Positions 17,382 through 26,229 of a stretch of 64,000 nucleotides of DNA are shown here, piece by piece. The DNA is taken from the NCBI RefSeq assembly GCF_014651375.1, contig NZ_BMWT01000002.1, forward strand, positions 749,477 through 813,476, in the 5' to 3' direction. The stretch's first letter is position 1. The number at the start of each line of letters is the position of its first letter. The notes beneath the pieces were generated by a model that was given only the letters and a program-made list of their open reading frames with translations, searched no databases and was not told the DNA's origin. This DNA comes from Tateyamaria omphalii. GTDB taxonomy: Bacteria > Pseudomonadota > Alphaproteobacteria > Rhodobacterales > Rhodobacteraceae. Made by a program: the position numbers and the translations under genes.

Positions 17382-18239
17382 ATGGACATACTCATTAACG
17401 TGGTGCTGCCACTATCGCTGGCCATCATCATGCTGAGCCTCGGCATCGGCCTGACATTCGGGGATTTCGGGCGAGTGCTACGTACGCCCAAAGCCTTTGC
17501 CATCGGTGCAGTCGCGCAGGTCATTCTGCTGCCCGTGGTGACCTACGCTACTGTTCGCGCCTTCGGCCTCGGGCCAGAGATCGCCGTGGGGTTCACGTTG
17601 CTCAGTTTCTGCCCCGGTGGCGTGACCTCGAACATGATTTCGCGTCTGGCCAAGGGGGATGTTGCCCTGTCGGTGTCGCTGACCGCCGTGATCAGCCTGC
17701 TGAGCATCATCACGGTGCCTGTTTTGGCCGCATGGTCTGTGGTCCACTTCATGGGGGATACCGCGCCCGATGTGTCCGTGACCTCACTTGCTCTTGCGAT
17801 GTTCCTGATCACGACCCTTCCGGTGCTCATTGGTATTCTAACCCGCCACTTTGCCACAGGTTTTGCGACCCGGATCGAACCGCTGCTGACCAAGATCGCG
17901 TCCGTCCTGTTCATCGTTATCGTCCTTGCCGCCCTTGCTGGTAACTGGAGCCTGTTCATCTCCAACCTCGGCACGCTGGGTCCGGCCCTGATCATCCTGA
18001 ACGCGCTCCTGCTGGCCCTAGGCCTTGTCCTTGCGCGCGCGGGCGCCTTGCCCTGGGACCAGTCCAAAACCATCTCGATTGAAACAGGCATCCAGAATGC
18101 CACCCTCGGCATTACCTTGGCGGCCCTGATCTCAGGCCAGTCCGAGGGCTTCAGCGCCATGGCATTACCCTCTGCCGTTTATGGCATCACAATGTACATT
18201 GTCGCTGCGCCCTTCGTGGCGTGGTTTCGCAGCAGCTAA
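17382..18239 (+). CDS. Bile acid:sodium symporter (BASS) family transporter
   Basis: A 285-residue inner-membrane protein with nine or ten helices. The BASS signature is seen in GFTLLSFCPGGVTSNMISRL (about residues 70-89), followed by KGDVALSVSLTAVISLLSI, and the second-repeat motif SIETGIQNATLGITLAAL near 230. Bacterial members take up organic anions with sodium, such as sterol acids, pantoate or keto acids. A good ribosome site (GGGAGAGAG) precedes the ATG. Its stop codon lies 14 bases before the flavoprotein gene, so the two are very likely one operon and the carrier may import that enzyme's substrate. Confidence 0.9.
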   Translation: MDILINVVLPLSLAIIMLSLGIGLTFGDFGRVLRTPKAFAIGAVAQVILLPVVTYATVRAFGLGPEIAVGFTLLSFCPGGVTSNMISRLAKGDVALSVSLTAVISLLSIITVPVLAAWSVVHFMGDTAPDVSVTSLALAMFLITTLPVLIGILTRHFATGFATRIEPLLTKIASVLFIVIVLAALAGNWSLFISNLGTLGPALIILNALLLALGLVLARAGALPWDQSKTISIETGIQNATLGITLAALISGQSEGFSAMALPSAVYGITMYIVAAPFVAWFRSS

Positions 18240-18250
18240 GGGAGAGTGTG

Positions 18251-19909
18251 ATGGACCAGGCTGACGCCATTGTCGTGGGATCGGGCCTTGCCGGTCTGGC
18301 CGCCGCCGCCGAGCTTGGGGACCGCGGCAAGCGAGTGATCATCGTCGATCAGGAACCGCGCAGTTTCCTGGGCGGTCAAGCCTTCTGGTCCCTGGGCGGC
18401 CTCTTCATGGTTGATACGCCCGAACAACGGCGCATGGGTATCCGCGACAGCCGCGAGCTGGCCTTGAACGACTGGATGGGCAGCGCACAGTTCGATCGGG
18501 ACGAAGACGCCATGCCCCGCAAATGGGCCGAGGCCTATATCGACTTTGCCGCGGGCGAGATGCGTACGTGGCTGCATGCCATGGGGTTACGCTGGTTCCC
18601 CATTGTGGGCTGGGCGGAACGGGGTGGCAGCTATGCCGACGGTCACGGCAATTCCGTGCCCCGCTTTCACATCACATGGGGCACTGGCCCCGGCATCATC
18701 GAACACTTCGTGCGCCGCTGCGAAGAGCATGAGAAGGCGGGCCTGATCCAGTTCAACTTCCGCCACCAGGTGGACCGGATCGAGATGGAAAACGGCACAG
18801 CCAAGGGCGTAAGTGGCACATTGCTGGCCGAGGACGGGGCTGAACGCGGGCAGAAAACCAACCGGGATGCGGTCGGTGAATTTACCCTACACGCACCATC
18901 CGTGATCGTCACATCGGGCGGCATAGGCGGAAATTTCGACATGGTCCGCAAGGTGTGGCCCACAGATCGCCTTGGCCCGGCGCCCAAGGACATGGTGGCG
19001 GGCGTGCCTGCCCATGTGGATGGCCGCATGATCGGCATATCAGAAGCCGCCGGCGGCCATGTCATCAACGGCGACCGCATGTGGCACTACACCGAAGGGG
19101 TCAAGAACTGGGATCCGATCTGGCCCAGCCACGGCATCCGTATCCTGCCTGGCCCGTCGTCGATGTGGTTCGACGCCAAGGGCAACCGCTTTGCGCCCCC
19201 CGCCCTGCCCGGCTTCGACAGTATGTCGACCCTGCGGGACATATTGGCGACCGGGTATGACTATAGCTGGTTCGTGCTAACCCAGAAGGTCATCAAGAAG
19301 GAGTTCGCGTTGTCAGGCTCCGAACAGAACCCGGACCTGACATCCAAGAAATGGTCCGAAGTGATCAAACAGCGCGTCCTGTCCGGCAAGAACGCGACCG
19401 CGCAAGTCGAAGCGTTCAAGGAAAAAGGCGAAGACTTTGTCGTTGCGAACGACCTTGGAACGCTCGTGCGGGGAATGAACCAGGTCGCGGGTGGCAACCT
19501 GATAGACGAGGCAAAACTGCGCGCCCAGATCGAAGCCCGCGACGCCCAGATCGACAACCCGTTTTCCAAGGATGCGCAATTGATGGCGATCCATGCCGCG
19601 CGCAACTATCGCGGTGATCGGTTGCTGCGCACGGCCAAACCGCACAAGTTCCTTGATCCGGCCAACGGCCCACTGATTGCAGTCAAGCTACACGTTCTGA
19701 CGCGCAAGACTTTGGGCGGCTTGCACACGACACTCGACAGCCAGATGATCGGCGCGGACGGACAACCAGTACCTGGCCTCTTCGCCGCGGGCGAAGTCGC
19801 AGGCTTTGGTGGCGGGGGCTATCACGGCTATAACGCGCTTGAGGGGACATTTCTGGGCGGTTGCATCTTCTCCGGACGCAATGCCGGACGATCAAAGTCA
19901 ATCGGCTGA
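18251..19909 (+). CDS. KstD-like FAD-dependent dehydrogenase/reductase
   Basis: Flavoprotein of the fumarate reductase/3-ketosteroid dehydrogenase superfamily. The ATG at 18251 follows AAGGGAGAGTG and gives 552 residues. The FAD-binding VVGSGLAGLAAAAELGDRGK (residues 9-28) is followed by FLGGQAFWSLGGLFMV, and the C-terminus has GLFAAGEVAGFGGGGYHGYNALEGTFLGG for FAD/substrate contact. Proteins of this branch are usually annotated only as FAD-binding dehydrogenase and the true substrate is unknown. Directly behind a BASS transporter gene it suggests a small uptake-and-reduction (or dehydrogenation) unit for an organic acid or sterol-like compound. It converges on the next gene with a 12-base overlap. 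Confidence 0.85.
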   Translation: MDQADAIVVGSGLAGLAAAAELGDRGKRVIIVDQEPRSFLGGQAFWSLGGLFMVDTPEQRRMGIRDSRELALNDWMGSAQFDRDEDAMPRKWAEAYIDFAAGEMRTWLHAMGLRWFPIVGWAERGGSYADGHGNSVPRFHITWGTGPGIIEHFVRRCEEHEKAGLIQFNFRHQVDRIEMENGTAKGVSGTLLAEDGAERGQKTNRDAVGEFTLHAPSVIVTSGGIGGNFDMVRKVWPTDRLGPAPKDMVAGVPAHVDGRMIGISEAAGGHVINGDRMWHYTEGVKNWDPIWPSHGIRILPGPSSMWFDAKGNRFAPPALPGFDSMSTLRDILATGYDYSWFVLTQKVIKKEFALSGSEQNPDLTSKKWSEVIKQRVLSGKNATAQVEAFKEKGEDFVVANDLGTLVRGMNQVAGGNLIDEAKLRAQIEARDAQIDNPFSKDAQLMAIHAARNYRGDRLLRTAKPHKFLDPANGPLIAVKLHVLTRKTLGGLHTTLDSQMIGADGQPVPGLFAAGEVAGFGGGGYHGYNALEGTFLGGCIFSGRNAGRSKSIG

Positions 19910-20389
19910 CGGCCCACCCAGGCGAGCCTGACGCGCTGGCTCCAGATGCACCGGCGCTTCACCAAACAGATGCGCGACACCTGCGTCATCGAACATGGCC
20001 CAGCGGGCGGCGATCAGCTGAAAATACCGCGTCTCGCACCCCCATGCGTCGCGCGCAAACCGCGACCGCCAAACGCCTTCGACCCGCATGGGCAGTTGGA
20101 TCGTATCGATCCCCTCATCACGCCACCCCGCCGTTTTGGACCGCGCTTGGAACAGCATTGACCGAAGCCGCGCCTCAAGCCCCTTCGCCTGTTTGGCGCG
20201 CCGCCCGGCAAACAGCACCTGAATGGCAGTCCCATCGCGCACAAAGCCGCGCACAACCAAATCCTGGCGGTTGTTACGGTGAATCTGAGGCACCAGCCCA
20301 ACGGTGATTCGCCGCACCGGTGAGCGGAACAATCCGTTATCCTCGTAAGCGGGGGTGACAAGATGCGCAGGGCGGCGAAGGTCGGGCAT
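19898..20389 (-). CDS. Uncharacterised protein, 163 residues
   Basis: Not recognised. The ATG at 20389 is preferred because the longer frame to 20500 would run into the downstream end of the SLC13 gene. The product is soluble, Arg-rich (about one residue in eight) and has no signal or membrane segment. The most ordered part is LVPQIHRNNRQDLVVRGFVRDGTAIQVLF. It may be co-transcribed with the SLC13 gene 61 bases upstream. The stop overlaps the end of the flavoprotein gene on the other strand by 12 bases. Confidence 0.55.
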   Translation of the reverse strand: MPDLRRPAHLVTPAYEDNGLFRSPVRRITVGLVPQIHRNNRQDLVVRGFVRDGTAIQVLFAGRRAKQAKGLEARLRSMLFQARSKTAGWRDEGIDTIQLPMRVEGVWRSRFARDAWGCETRYFQLIAARWAMFDDAGVAHLFGEAPVHLEPARQARLGGPSAD

Positions 20390-20450
20390 GGCATGTGCTG
20401 AGGTTGACTTTCCCTCGGCATAGCAGCGCCGTGTTAACGGAATATTGCCG

Positions 20451-22229
20451 TCATAGGGGCCAAATAAATGGAATAATGGCAGAGGCCAGAAGTCCAACAC
20501 TCAGGTTCAGCGGAATGCCTACACGCATGAAATCCGTGAACTTATAGCCGCCCGGGCCATAGACCAGCATGTTGGTTTGATAGCCGATGGGGGTCGCGAA
20601 TGAAGCGGAGGCTGCCACCATCACCGCAACGACCAAGGGACGCGGATCAATGCCGAGCGCCGTCGCAAGACCGATCGCAATCGGCGTGACAACAACCGCG
20701 ACGGCATTGTTGCTGACAAGCTCGGTCAGAACTGATGTCAGCAAGTACACCGCCCATACAATCAGGAAGGGCGGCAAGACCATCAGACCCGGCGCAATTG
20801 CATCAACAATCAACGACACAGCCCCTGTTGCCTCCAATGCCGCGCCAATTGCCAGCATGGAGAAGATCAACGCCAACAGGCGACCGTCGACAAATGAAAA
20901 CGCCTCATCAGCGTCGATGCAGCGGGTGATCAGAACAAGTGCAACAGCCAGAACAGACAGCATCAAGATGGGCGCAACACCAAAAGCTGCAAGGATAACG
21001 ATGCCCAACAAAGCGCCCAACGCAATCGGCGCATGGCTGCGTCGAAACTCACGTTGGGACGGTTTGGAAACATCCACCATGTCCATGTCTGCCGCCAAAC
21101 GCTGAATGTCCTCAGGCGCCCCTTCCAACAGCAAAGTATCACCCACCTTGACCACCAATTCGTCAAGCTGCCGGCCGATGTTCTGGTTCCGGCGATGCAC
21201 GGCCAAAGGATAGACACCATAGCGGCGGCGCAAGCGCAGTGTGCCCAATGACCGGCCCACCATTCTGCAGCCCGGCGTGATCAGCACCTCAACTGTTGTT
21301 GTCTCGACCGCGCCAACTTGGTCAATGCGCTTGAGTTCTTTGTTGCGCTGCAAGCTCAAGAGTTCAGTCATCTGGGTACGCAGAACCACACGATCCCCAA
21401 CCTGTAACTCCACCCCCTGCATGTTGCGGCGCAAAGACTCGTCGCCGCGGATCACATCGACGAGACGCACGCCATCACGCTTGAACAGCTGAACGCCCGT
21501 GACCTCTCGTCCAACAAGGTTCGAATCCGGCGGGATCACTGCCTCGGTAAAAAATTTCATGCGGCTCCGATCGCTGAGAAGACCGGCCATACTATCCCGG
21601 TCCGGCAGCAGCATCGGTCCGAAAAAGCGCAGATAAATCATGCCCCAAATGACAAGGATGATCCCGAGCGGTGTTACTTCGAAGATGGTAAAAGGCTCCA
21701 TCCCCTGGGTTCGAGCCACACCATCCACGAGAAGGTTGGTCGACGTCCCGATCAGGGTCAGCGTCCCTCCGAGAATCGCGGCATAGCTGAGAGGGATCAA
21801 CATCTTTGACGGGCTTAGCCCCATGGTCTTGGCCAGTTGGATAATCACGGGGATCATCACCACCACCACCGGTGTGTTTGAGACGATGGCCGAACTGAAA
21901 ATCACGAAAGTCATCAACAAGACAACGGCGATTGCCGGATTCGTGCGGGCCTTTCGGTCGGCCAGCCCCGTGAATGCGTCCAGCGCACCCGTCCGCACAA
22001 GGGCTCCCATGATGATAAACATCGACGCAATGGTCCACGGCGCAGGATTCGACAACACTGCGAGGGCGTCGTCGTAGGGAAGCGCGCCCGTGGCCAGCAT
22101 CAGCGCCGCCCCGCCAATCGCCACCACCTCGGTCGGAAAGACTTCGCGCAGAAACAGCACAAACATCACGCCGACCACCACCAATGTCAGAATTGCATTT
22201 CCTGTTTGCGAAAGCTCGATCAGCCCCAT
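20451..22229 (-). CDS. SLC13-family permease with RCK_C domains
   Basis: A 592-residue inner-membrane carrier with the same architecture as the gene at 15490: transporter half, two TrkA-C domains (about residues 210-375, VIPPDSNLVGREVTGVQLFKRD and LITPGCRMVGRSLGTLRLRRR), then the second transporter half. Family motifs are SNTPVVVVMIPVIIQLAKTM, LGGTLTLIGTSTNLLVDGVA and LTELVSNNAVAVVVTPIAIG with FATPIGYQTNMLVYGPGGY. The last motif is common in predicted sulfate or thiosulfate carriers, but the substrate is not certain. Its start overlaps the stop of the EamA gene by 10 bases, so they are translationally linked. Confidence 0.9.
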   Translation of the reverse strand: MGLIELSQTGNAILTLVVVGVMFVLFLREVFPTEVVAIGGAALMLATGALPYDDALAVLSNPAPWTIASMFIIMGALVRTGALDAFTGLADRKARTNPAIAVVLLMTFVIFSSAIVSNTPVVVVMIPVIIQLAKTMGLSPSKMLIPLSYAAILGGTLTLIGTSTNLLVDGVARTQGMEPFTIFEVTPLGIILVIWGMIYLRFFGPMLLPDRDSMAGLLSDRSRMKFFTEAVIPPDSNLVGREVTGVQLFKRDGVRLVDVIRGDESLRRNMQGVELQVGDRVVLRTQMTELLSLQRNKELKRIDQVGAVETTTVEVLITPGCRMVGRSLGTLRLRRRYGVYPLAVHRRNQNIGRQLDELVVKVGDTLLLEGAPEDIQRLAADMDMVDVSKPSQREFRRSHAPIALGALLGIVILAAFGVAPILMLSVLAVALVLITRCIDADEAFSFVDGRLLALIFSMLAIGAALEATGAVSLIVDAIAPGLMVLPPFLIVWAVYLLTSVLTELVSNNAVAVVVTPIAIGLATALGIDPRPLVVAVMVAASASFATPIGYQTNMLVYGPGGYKFTDFMRVGIPLNLSVGLLASAIIPFIWPL

Positions 22230-23182
22230 GGGCGTGGCCCTTGTTTATGCGCACTTTGGCGCACATTTTCTCCCAATGGTTCGGGGCCTGCAACCCGAGC
22301 GCGACGCGGTTGGACCAGAAACATACCCACCATCATCAAGGCGAGCGCGCCCCACACCGTCGGTGCATAGGCTTCACCAAGGATCAGTCGGGCCCAAAAC
22401 ACGCCGAAAAGAGTAACCAGAAAGCTAACCTGAACGGCAAAGACCGGCCCTGCACGCCCCACCAACCAGACATATCCCGCATAAACCAGCACATGCGTCG
22501 TTGCACTGATGGCGAGTGCGATGTCCGAGGGACCAAAGGGCGGGCGCGGATCGATCCACTGACCACTGAACAGGGCAAGTGGCAGGGCAATGATGGCACC
22601 GACAATGGAGCCCCCCCACAGGACCTGAATAGCGTCCAAACCAGCCGTGCCCCAACGCGCGACGTAGTTGCCCTCGAACGCATAGAACAGGCCTGAAATC
22701 AGCCCCACGCCGACCCAGATGACGGGAAACGCCCCGGCCAGTGCAGCGTTCGGCAGCACAATCATCAACACGGCGGTCAAGCCCACCAGCAACCCAAAGA
22801 ACCGCCGCCATTCAAACCGGTCCAGACCAAGCGTCAGCGCGATGGGAAAGGCCCAGATCGGAATCGTCGACAGCAGGATCGACATGATGCCCGCAGGCAG
22901 ATGCACCGCGGCCTGATAGCTGGCCGAGTTCGGCAGCACAGATCCAATAAAGGCAATGACAAGATAGACGCGAAGATGCGCCCGGCCCCAGGGCAACCGC
23001 ACACCTTTCAGCAGGGCCAGTGCCGTCATCACGACAGCCCCGATCACCAATTGCCAGAACAGGAGGCCGAAATGCTGATAACCCGTGCTGACCGCGATCT
23101 TGGTCAACGGCATGGTCAGGCCCCACCCCGCCCCCAACAGGATCAGCACGACAGTAAAGTCCAGCGCGGCTTCGCGTGTCAT
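22220..23182 (-). CDS. DMT-superfamily (EamA) transporter
   Basis: A 320-residue inner-membrane protein with about ten helices in two EamA repeats. It begins TREAALDFTVVLILLGAGWGLTMPLTKIA, and the second repeat ends FLVTLFGVFWARLILGEAYAPTVWGALALMM. The ATG at 23182 overlaps the stop of the ymdB-like gene by 4 bases and is preferred over an upstream start at 23209. Substrate unknown. It lies between the phosphodiesterase and SLC13 genes with overlaps on both sides, so all three are probably in one operon. Confidence 0.84.
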   Translation of the reverse strand: MTREAALDFTVVLILLGAGWGLTMPLTKIAVSTGYQHFGLLFWQLVIGAVVMTALALLKGVRLPWGRAHLRVYLVIAFIGSVLPNSASYQAAVHLPAGIMSILLSTIPIWAFPIALTLGLDRFEWRRFFGLLVGLTAVLMIVLPNAALAGAFPVIWVGVGLISGLFYAFEGNYVARWGTAGLDAIQVLWGGSIVGAIIALPLALFSGQWIDPRPPFGPSDIALAISATTHVLVYAGYVWLVGRAGPVFAVQVSFLVTLFGVFWARLILGEAYAPTVWGALALMMVGMFLVQPRRARVAGPEPLGENVRQSAHKQGPRPWG

Positions 23183-23988
23183 GGACCAGAGGTTTGCAAC
23201 AAACCACATTCGCGCACCATTTCAATGCGCGTGGCCCGACCGTCATCCCCGGTCTCAACATACACGCCGGACAGGGTTGCAGGACCAAAGGCGGGTTGGA
23301 ACCGTTCTTTGGGCATGCCTGTGATAAAGCGGCGTAACGGTTCGTCGCGCTGCATGCCAATGACCGAATTGTAATCGCCACACATGCCCGCATCAGTCAG
23401 ATAGGCGCAGCCCTTGGACAGGATCATGGCATCAGCGGTCGGTACATGGGTATGGGTCCCAACCATCAGGCTCGCCCGCCCGTCACACCAGTGGCCCATG
23501 GCCATCTTCTCAGAGGTGGCCTCGCAATGGAAATCCACGATGATCGCATCAGCCTGCCCACCCAGCGGATGGGTGCGGAACACGGTTTCAAGCGCCGAAA
23601 ACGGATCGTCAAAGGGGCGTTTCATAAACACCTGCCCGAGGGCCTGCGCCACCAGCACTTTCTTCCCGTTACGTGCCGTGAAGAGGCGCGCACCCTTGCC
23701 CGGCGCCGCCTTGGAAAAGTTGAGCGGACGGATAATGCGTGGCTCTTCCTCGATGAACCGCAACATATCCTTCTGGTCAAAGGCATGATCGCCCAGGGTC
23801 ACGCAATCCGCACCGGCCTCAAGCAACAGCTTTGCATGCGCGCCGGACAGCCCCATGCCGGAGGTGGCATTCTCTCCGTTCACCACAACAAAGTCGAGGT
23901 TCCAGTCGGCGCGTAAACGCGGCAGATGGTCGGTAATCGCCTGTCGGCCGGCCCGGCCCATGACGTCACCCAGAAAAAGCAAATTCAT
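23179..23988 (-). CDS. YmdB-family metallophosphoesterase
   Basis: A 269-residue cytoplasmic dinuclear-metal phosphodiesterase; the characterised relative (Bacillus YmdB) hydrolyses 2',3'-cyclic AMP. Metal-ligand motifs are MNLLFLGDVMGRAGR (Asp8), VVNGENATSGMG (Asn/Glu near 40), LGDHAFDQ near 68, VDFHCEATSEKMAMG near 152, and GTHTHVPTADA near 178. The end includes YFNSVIGM-like DYNSVIGMQRDEPLRRF, typical of the family. The gene overlaps the EamA gene downstream by 4 bases and follows the cyclo-ligase gene on the same strand. Confidence 0.92.
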   Translation of the reverse strand: MNLLFLGDVMGRAGRQAITDHLPRLRADWNLDFVVVNGENATSGMGLSGAHAKLLLEAGADCVTLGDHAFDQKDMLRFIEEEPRIIRPLNFSKAAPGKGARLFTARNGKKVLVAQALGQVFMKRPFDDPFSALETVFRTHPLGGQADAIIVDFHCEATSEKMAMGHWCDGRASLMVGTHTHVPTADAMILSKGCAYLTDAGMCGDYNSVIGMQRDEPLRRFITGMPKERFQPAFGPATLSGVYVETGDDGRATRIEMVRECGLLQTSGP

Positions 23989-24077
23989 ACTGCCCCATAT
24001 GCCTCCTCGCAGGACAACGGCAAGTCCAAAGCTGCGCCAGTCCCCTTCCCTGTTTCCAAAATCCCGGGGGTAGCGCG

Positions 24078-24656
24078 TCAGCGCAAGGGGGCTGGCCCCC
24101 TATCGACGTCAATCACTTCCGTATCCGTGACGATCATATTGAGCGTTTGATCAGTCGGCTCCAAGGGCAACTCCGCCATCTCCTGCGCGCCATAGGCAAA
24201 CCCAATGGCCAAGGTCGCACGTTGGGCGCGCAGCCCTTCCAAAGTGCGATCATAAAAGCCGCCGCCATACCCCAAACGCCCGCCCAAGCGGGTAAAGGCC
24301 ACCAAAGGCACGATGACAATCTCCGGCTCAATCAGCTCTTCGGTGGCCGGCACTTGCGCCCCAAATGGGCCATCGGTCATGGCACAGCCCGGAGTCCATT
24401 GCGAGAATACCAAAGGCAGACCCGCGCCCCGGATCACTGGAACGGCCACATGCCCATGCGCGGATGCCTCGGCCATCACGGGCAACGGGTCAATCTCGGA
24501 CCGGATCGGCATGTAACCGGCCAACGGCACGCCGCGATAGCCTGCCAACACGGATGACAACAGGCCACTTGCGCCTCCCGCATCCAGATCACACGCAGCC
24601 TTGCGGGCAGCAAACGCCTGTTTCCGGATTGCAGCCTTGTCCTCGGTCAACGACAT
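24078..24656 (-). CDS. 5-formyltetrahydrofolate cyclo-ligase
   Basis: ATP-dependent conversion of 5-formyl-THF to 5,10-methenyl-THF in the cytoplasm. The ATG at 24656 follows the very strong ribosome site GAAGGAGGTC. The 192-residue product begins DKAAIRKQAFAARKAA, has PIRSEIDPLPVMAEA (folate contact) and the family signature LGYGGGFYDRTLEGLRA near residue 130, ending TDQTLNMIVTDTEVID. The gene precedes the ymdB-like gene on the same strand with an 89-base gap. Confidence 0.92.
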   Translation of the reverse strand: MSLTEDKAAIRKQAFAARKAACDLDAGGASGLLSSVLAGYRGVPLAGYMPIRSEIDPLPVMAEASAHGHVAVPVIRGAGLPLVFSQWTPGCAMTDGPFGAQVPATEELIEPEIVIVPLVAFTRLGGRLGYGGGFYDRTLEGLRAQRATLAIGFAYGAQEMAELPLEPTDQTLNMIVTDTEVIDVDRGPAPLR

Positions 24657-24720
24657 GAATGACCTCCTTCGGGACGGCGGGCGGGGCGTCTTTGCCGCAG
24701 GCAAACAGCGTCCGCCCCCG

Positions 24721-26115
24721 TCACAGCAAAACCAACGCGGCCAGCCCAAGAAAAGCAAAGAATCCGACCACGTCCGTCACGGTGGTCACAAACGCCCCCG
24801 ACGCCAGCGCCGGGTCGATGCCGACACGGTCCAGAATGATCGGAATGCCGGTCCCGGCCAAACCCGCGACCACCATGTTCACCACCATGGCCGCCGCAAT
24901 CACGTAGCCCAGCGCAGGCGATCCGAACCAGATCACGCCAACGACCCCCATCACAACGGCGAAGACCGCGCCGTTGATCAGCCCGACCAGCACTTCGCGC
25001 CGGATCACGCGCCAGACATTGGCTCCGGTCAAGTCCTTGGTGGCAATGGCCCGCACCGCCACCGTCAGCGATTGGGTTCCCGCATTGCCACCCATAGAGG
25101 CCACGATCGGCATCAGCACAGCCAATGCTACGATCTGCGCAATCGCCATCTCGAACTGAGCGATGACAAGCGATGCAAGGATCGAAGTCACGAGGTTCAC
25201 TGCAAGCCAGGGGATGCGCCGCTTCGTGGTCTCGCGCACGCGGTCGGACAGAGCAGACTCTTCACCCACACCCGCAAGACGCAGGATGTCCTCCTCATGC
25301 TCCTCATCCAGCACGGCCATGGCGTCATCAATGGTGATCAGACCAATCAAGCGCCCCTCGTCATCGACCACAGGGGCCGAGATCAGGTGATACTGGTTAA
25401 ACGCATAGGCCACGTCGCTTTCATCCTGACTGGCCGGGATCACCTGAAAGGTTTCTTCCACCAGATCGGCCAGCGGCACCTCGCGACGCGATCGCATCAG
25501 CTTGCCAAGGGTCACGTTGCCCACGGGATGCAGGCGCGGGTCTATCAGAACGATGTGGTAGAATTGCTTGGGCAGTTCGTCTTCGTCCGCGCTCCGCAGC
25601 CGGTCAATGGCCTCGCCCACCGTCCAATGCTCGGGTGCCATGACAACCTCGCGCTGCATGAGACGACCGGCAGAGTATTCGGGAAAGGTCAGCGACTGCT
25701 CAACCAGTGCTCGGTCCGTGTCTTCCAGCACGTCCAGGATCTGTTCCTGCTGCGCGTCGTCCAGATCCTCGATCAGGTCAACCACATCGTCGCTGTCCAG
25801 ATCACGCACCGCATCGGCGAGAACGGTGGGCTTGAGGACACCAATCACTTCTTCCCGGATCGACTCGTCCAGTTCCGACAGGATGTCCCCGTCGAACTCC
25901 CGGTCATAGAGGCGGATCAACCGCGACCGGTCAAAGGCGTTGATCTGTTCCAGAAGGTCGGCGATGTCCGCCGCGTGCAGCGGCTCCATCAACTTGGTCA
26001 GCTGGTCGCGATCTTCGATATCAACGGCATAGAGGATCGCGGAAACGTCCTTGCGTTCAAGGACATAGGCATTGTCATCTGCGGCGGGATCGGTCACGTC
26101 GGTCTGATCTGACAT
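24721..26115 (-). CDS. mgtE: Magnesium transporter MgtE
   Basis: Magnesium channel gated by cytoplasmic magnesium. From the ATG at 26115 (GGGAGA upstream) it has 464 residues, the usual length; a much longer open frame to 26640 is antisense to the deaminase gene and rejected. Order: helical N-domain (LHAADIADLLEQ, LDSDDVVDLIEDLDDAQQEQIL), two CBS domains (about residues 150-270, containing VDDEGRLIGLITIDDAM), then five membrane helices (WLAVNLVTSILASLVI, VLMPIVASMGGNAGTQSLTV). The GGNAGTQ motif is the MgtE pore signature. Divergent from guaD. Confidence 0.94.
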   Translation of the reverse strand: MSDQTDVTDPAADDNAYVLERKDVSAILYAVDIEDRDQLTKLMEPLHAADIADLLEQINAFDRSRLIRLYDREFDGDILSELDESIREEVIGVLKPTVLADAVRDLDSDDVVDLIEDLDDAQQEQILDVLEDTDRALVEQSLTFPEYSAGRLMQREVVMAPEHWTVGEAIDRLRSADEDELPKQFYHIVLIDPRLHPVGNVTLGKLMRSRREVPLADLVEETFQVIPASQDESDVAYAFNQYHLISAPVVDDEGRLIGLITIDDAMAVLDEEHEEDILRLAGVGEESALSDRVRETTKRRIPWLAVNLVTSILASLVIAQFEMAIAQIVALAVLMPIVASMGGNAGTQSLTVAVRAIATKDLTGANVWRVIRREVLVGLINGAVFAVVMGVVGVIWFGSPALGYVIAAAMVVNMVVAGLAGTGIPIILDRVGIDPALASGAFVTTVTDVVGFFAFLGLAALVLL

Positions 26116-26229
26116 GGCGTGCGTCTCCCTTTCCGTCGCGTCGTGGGCGACCATAGGGCGCGGCCCCTGTGCTGACAATGGGCCGGATTTCGCTTTGCGC
26201 CCCCAGCTGCCCCCCGGCATAAGACCGCC

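Noticed and set aside
21515-21535. A GGTTCGAATCC stretch like a tRNA T-loop
   Set aside because: It lies inside the SLC13 coding region, with no acceptor stem or anticodon arm around it. The similar GGTTCGAACC near 11414 lies in the LysE gene.
24094-24109. AGGGGGCTGGCCCCCT as a terminator
   Set aside because: It lies within the last codons of the cyclo-ligase gene and has no T-run on either strand.
24601-26112. A 503-codon open frame antisense to mgtE
   Set aside because: MgtE on the other strand is complete with pore motif and CBS domains; the antisense product resembles nothing.
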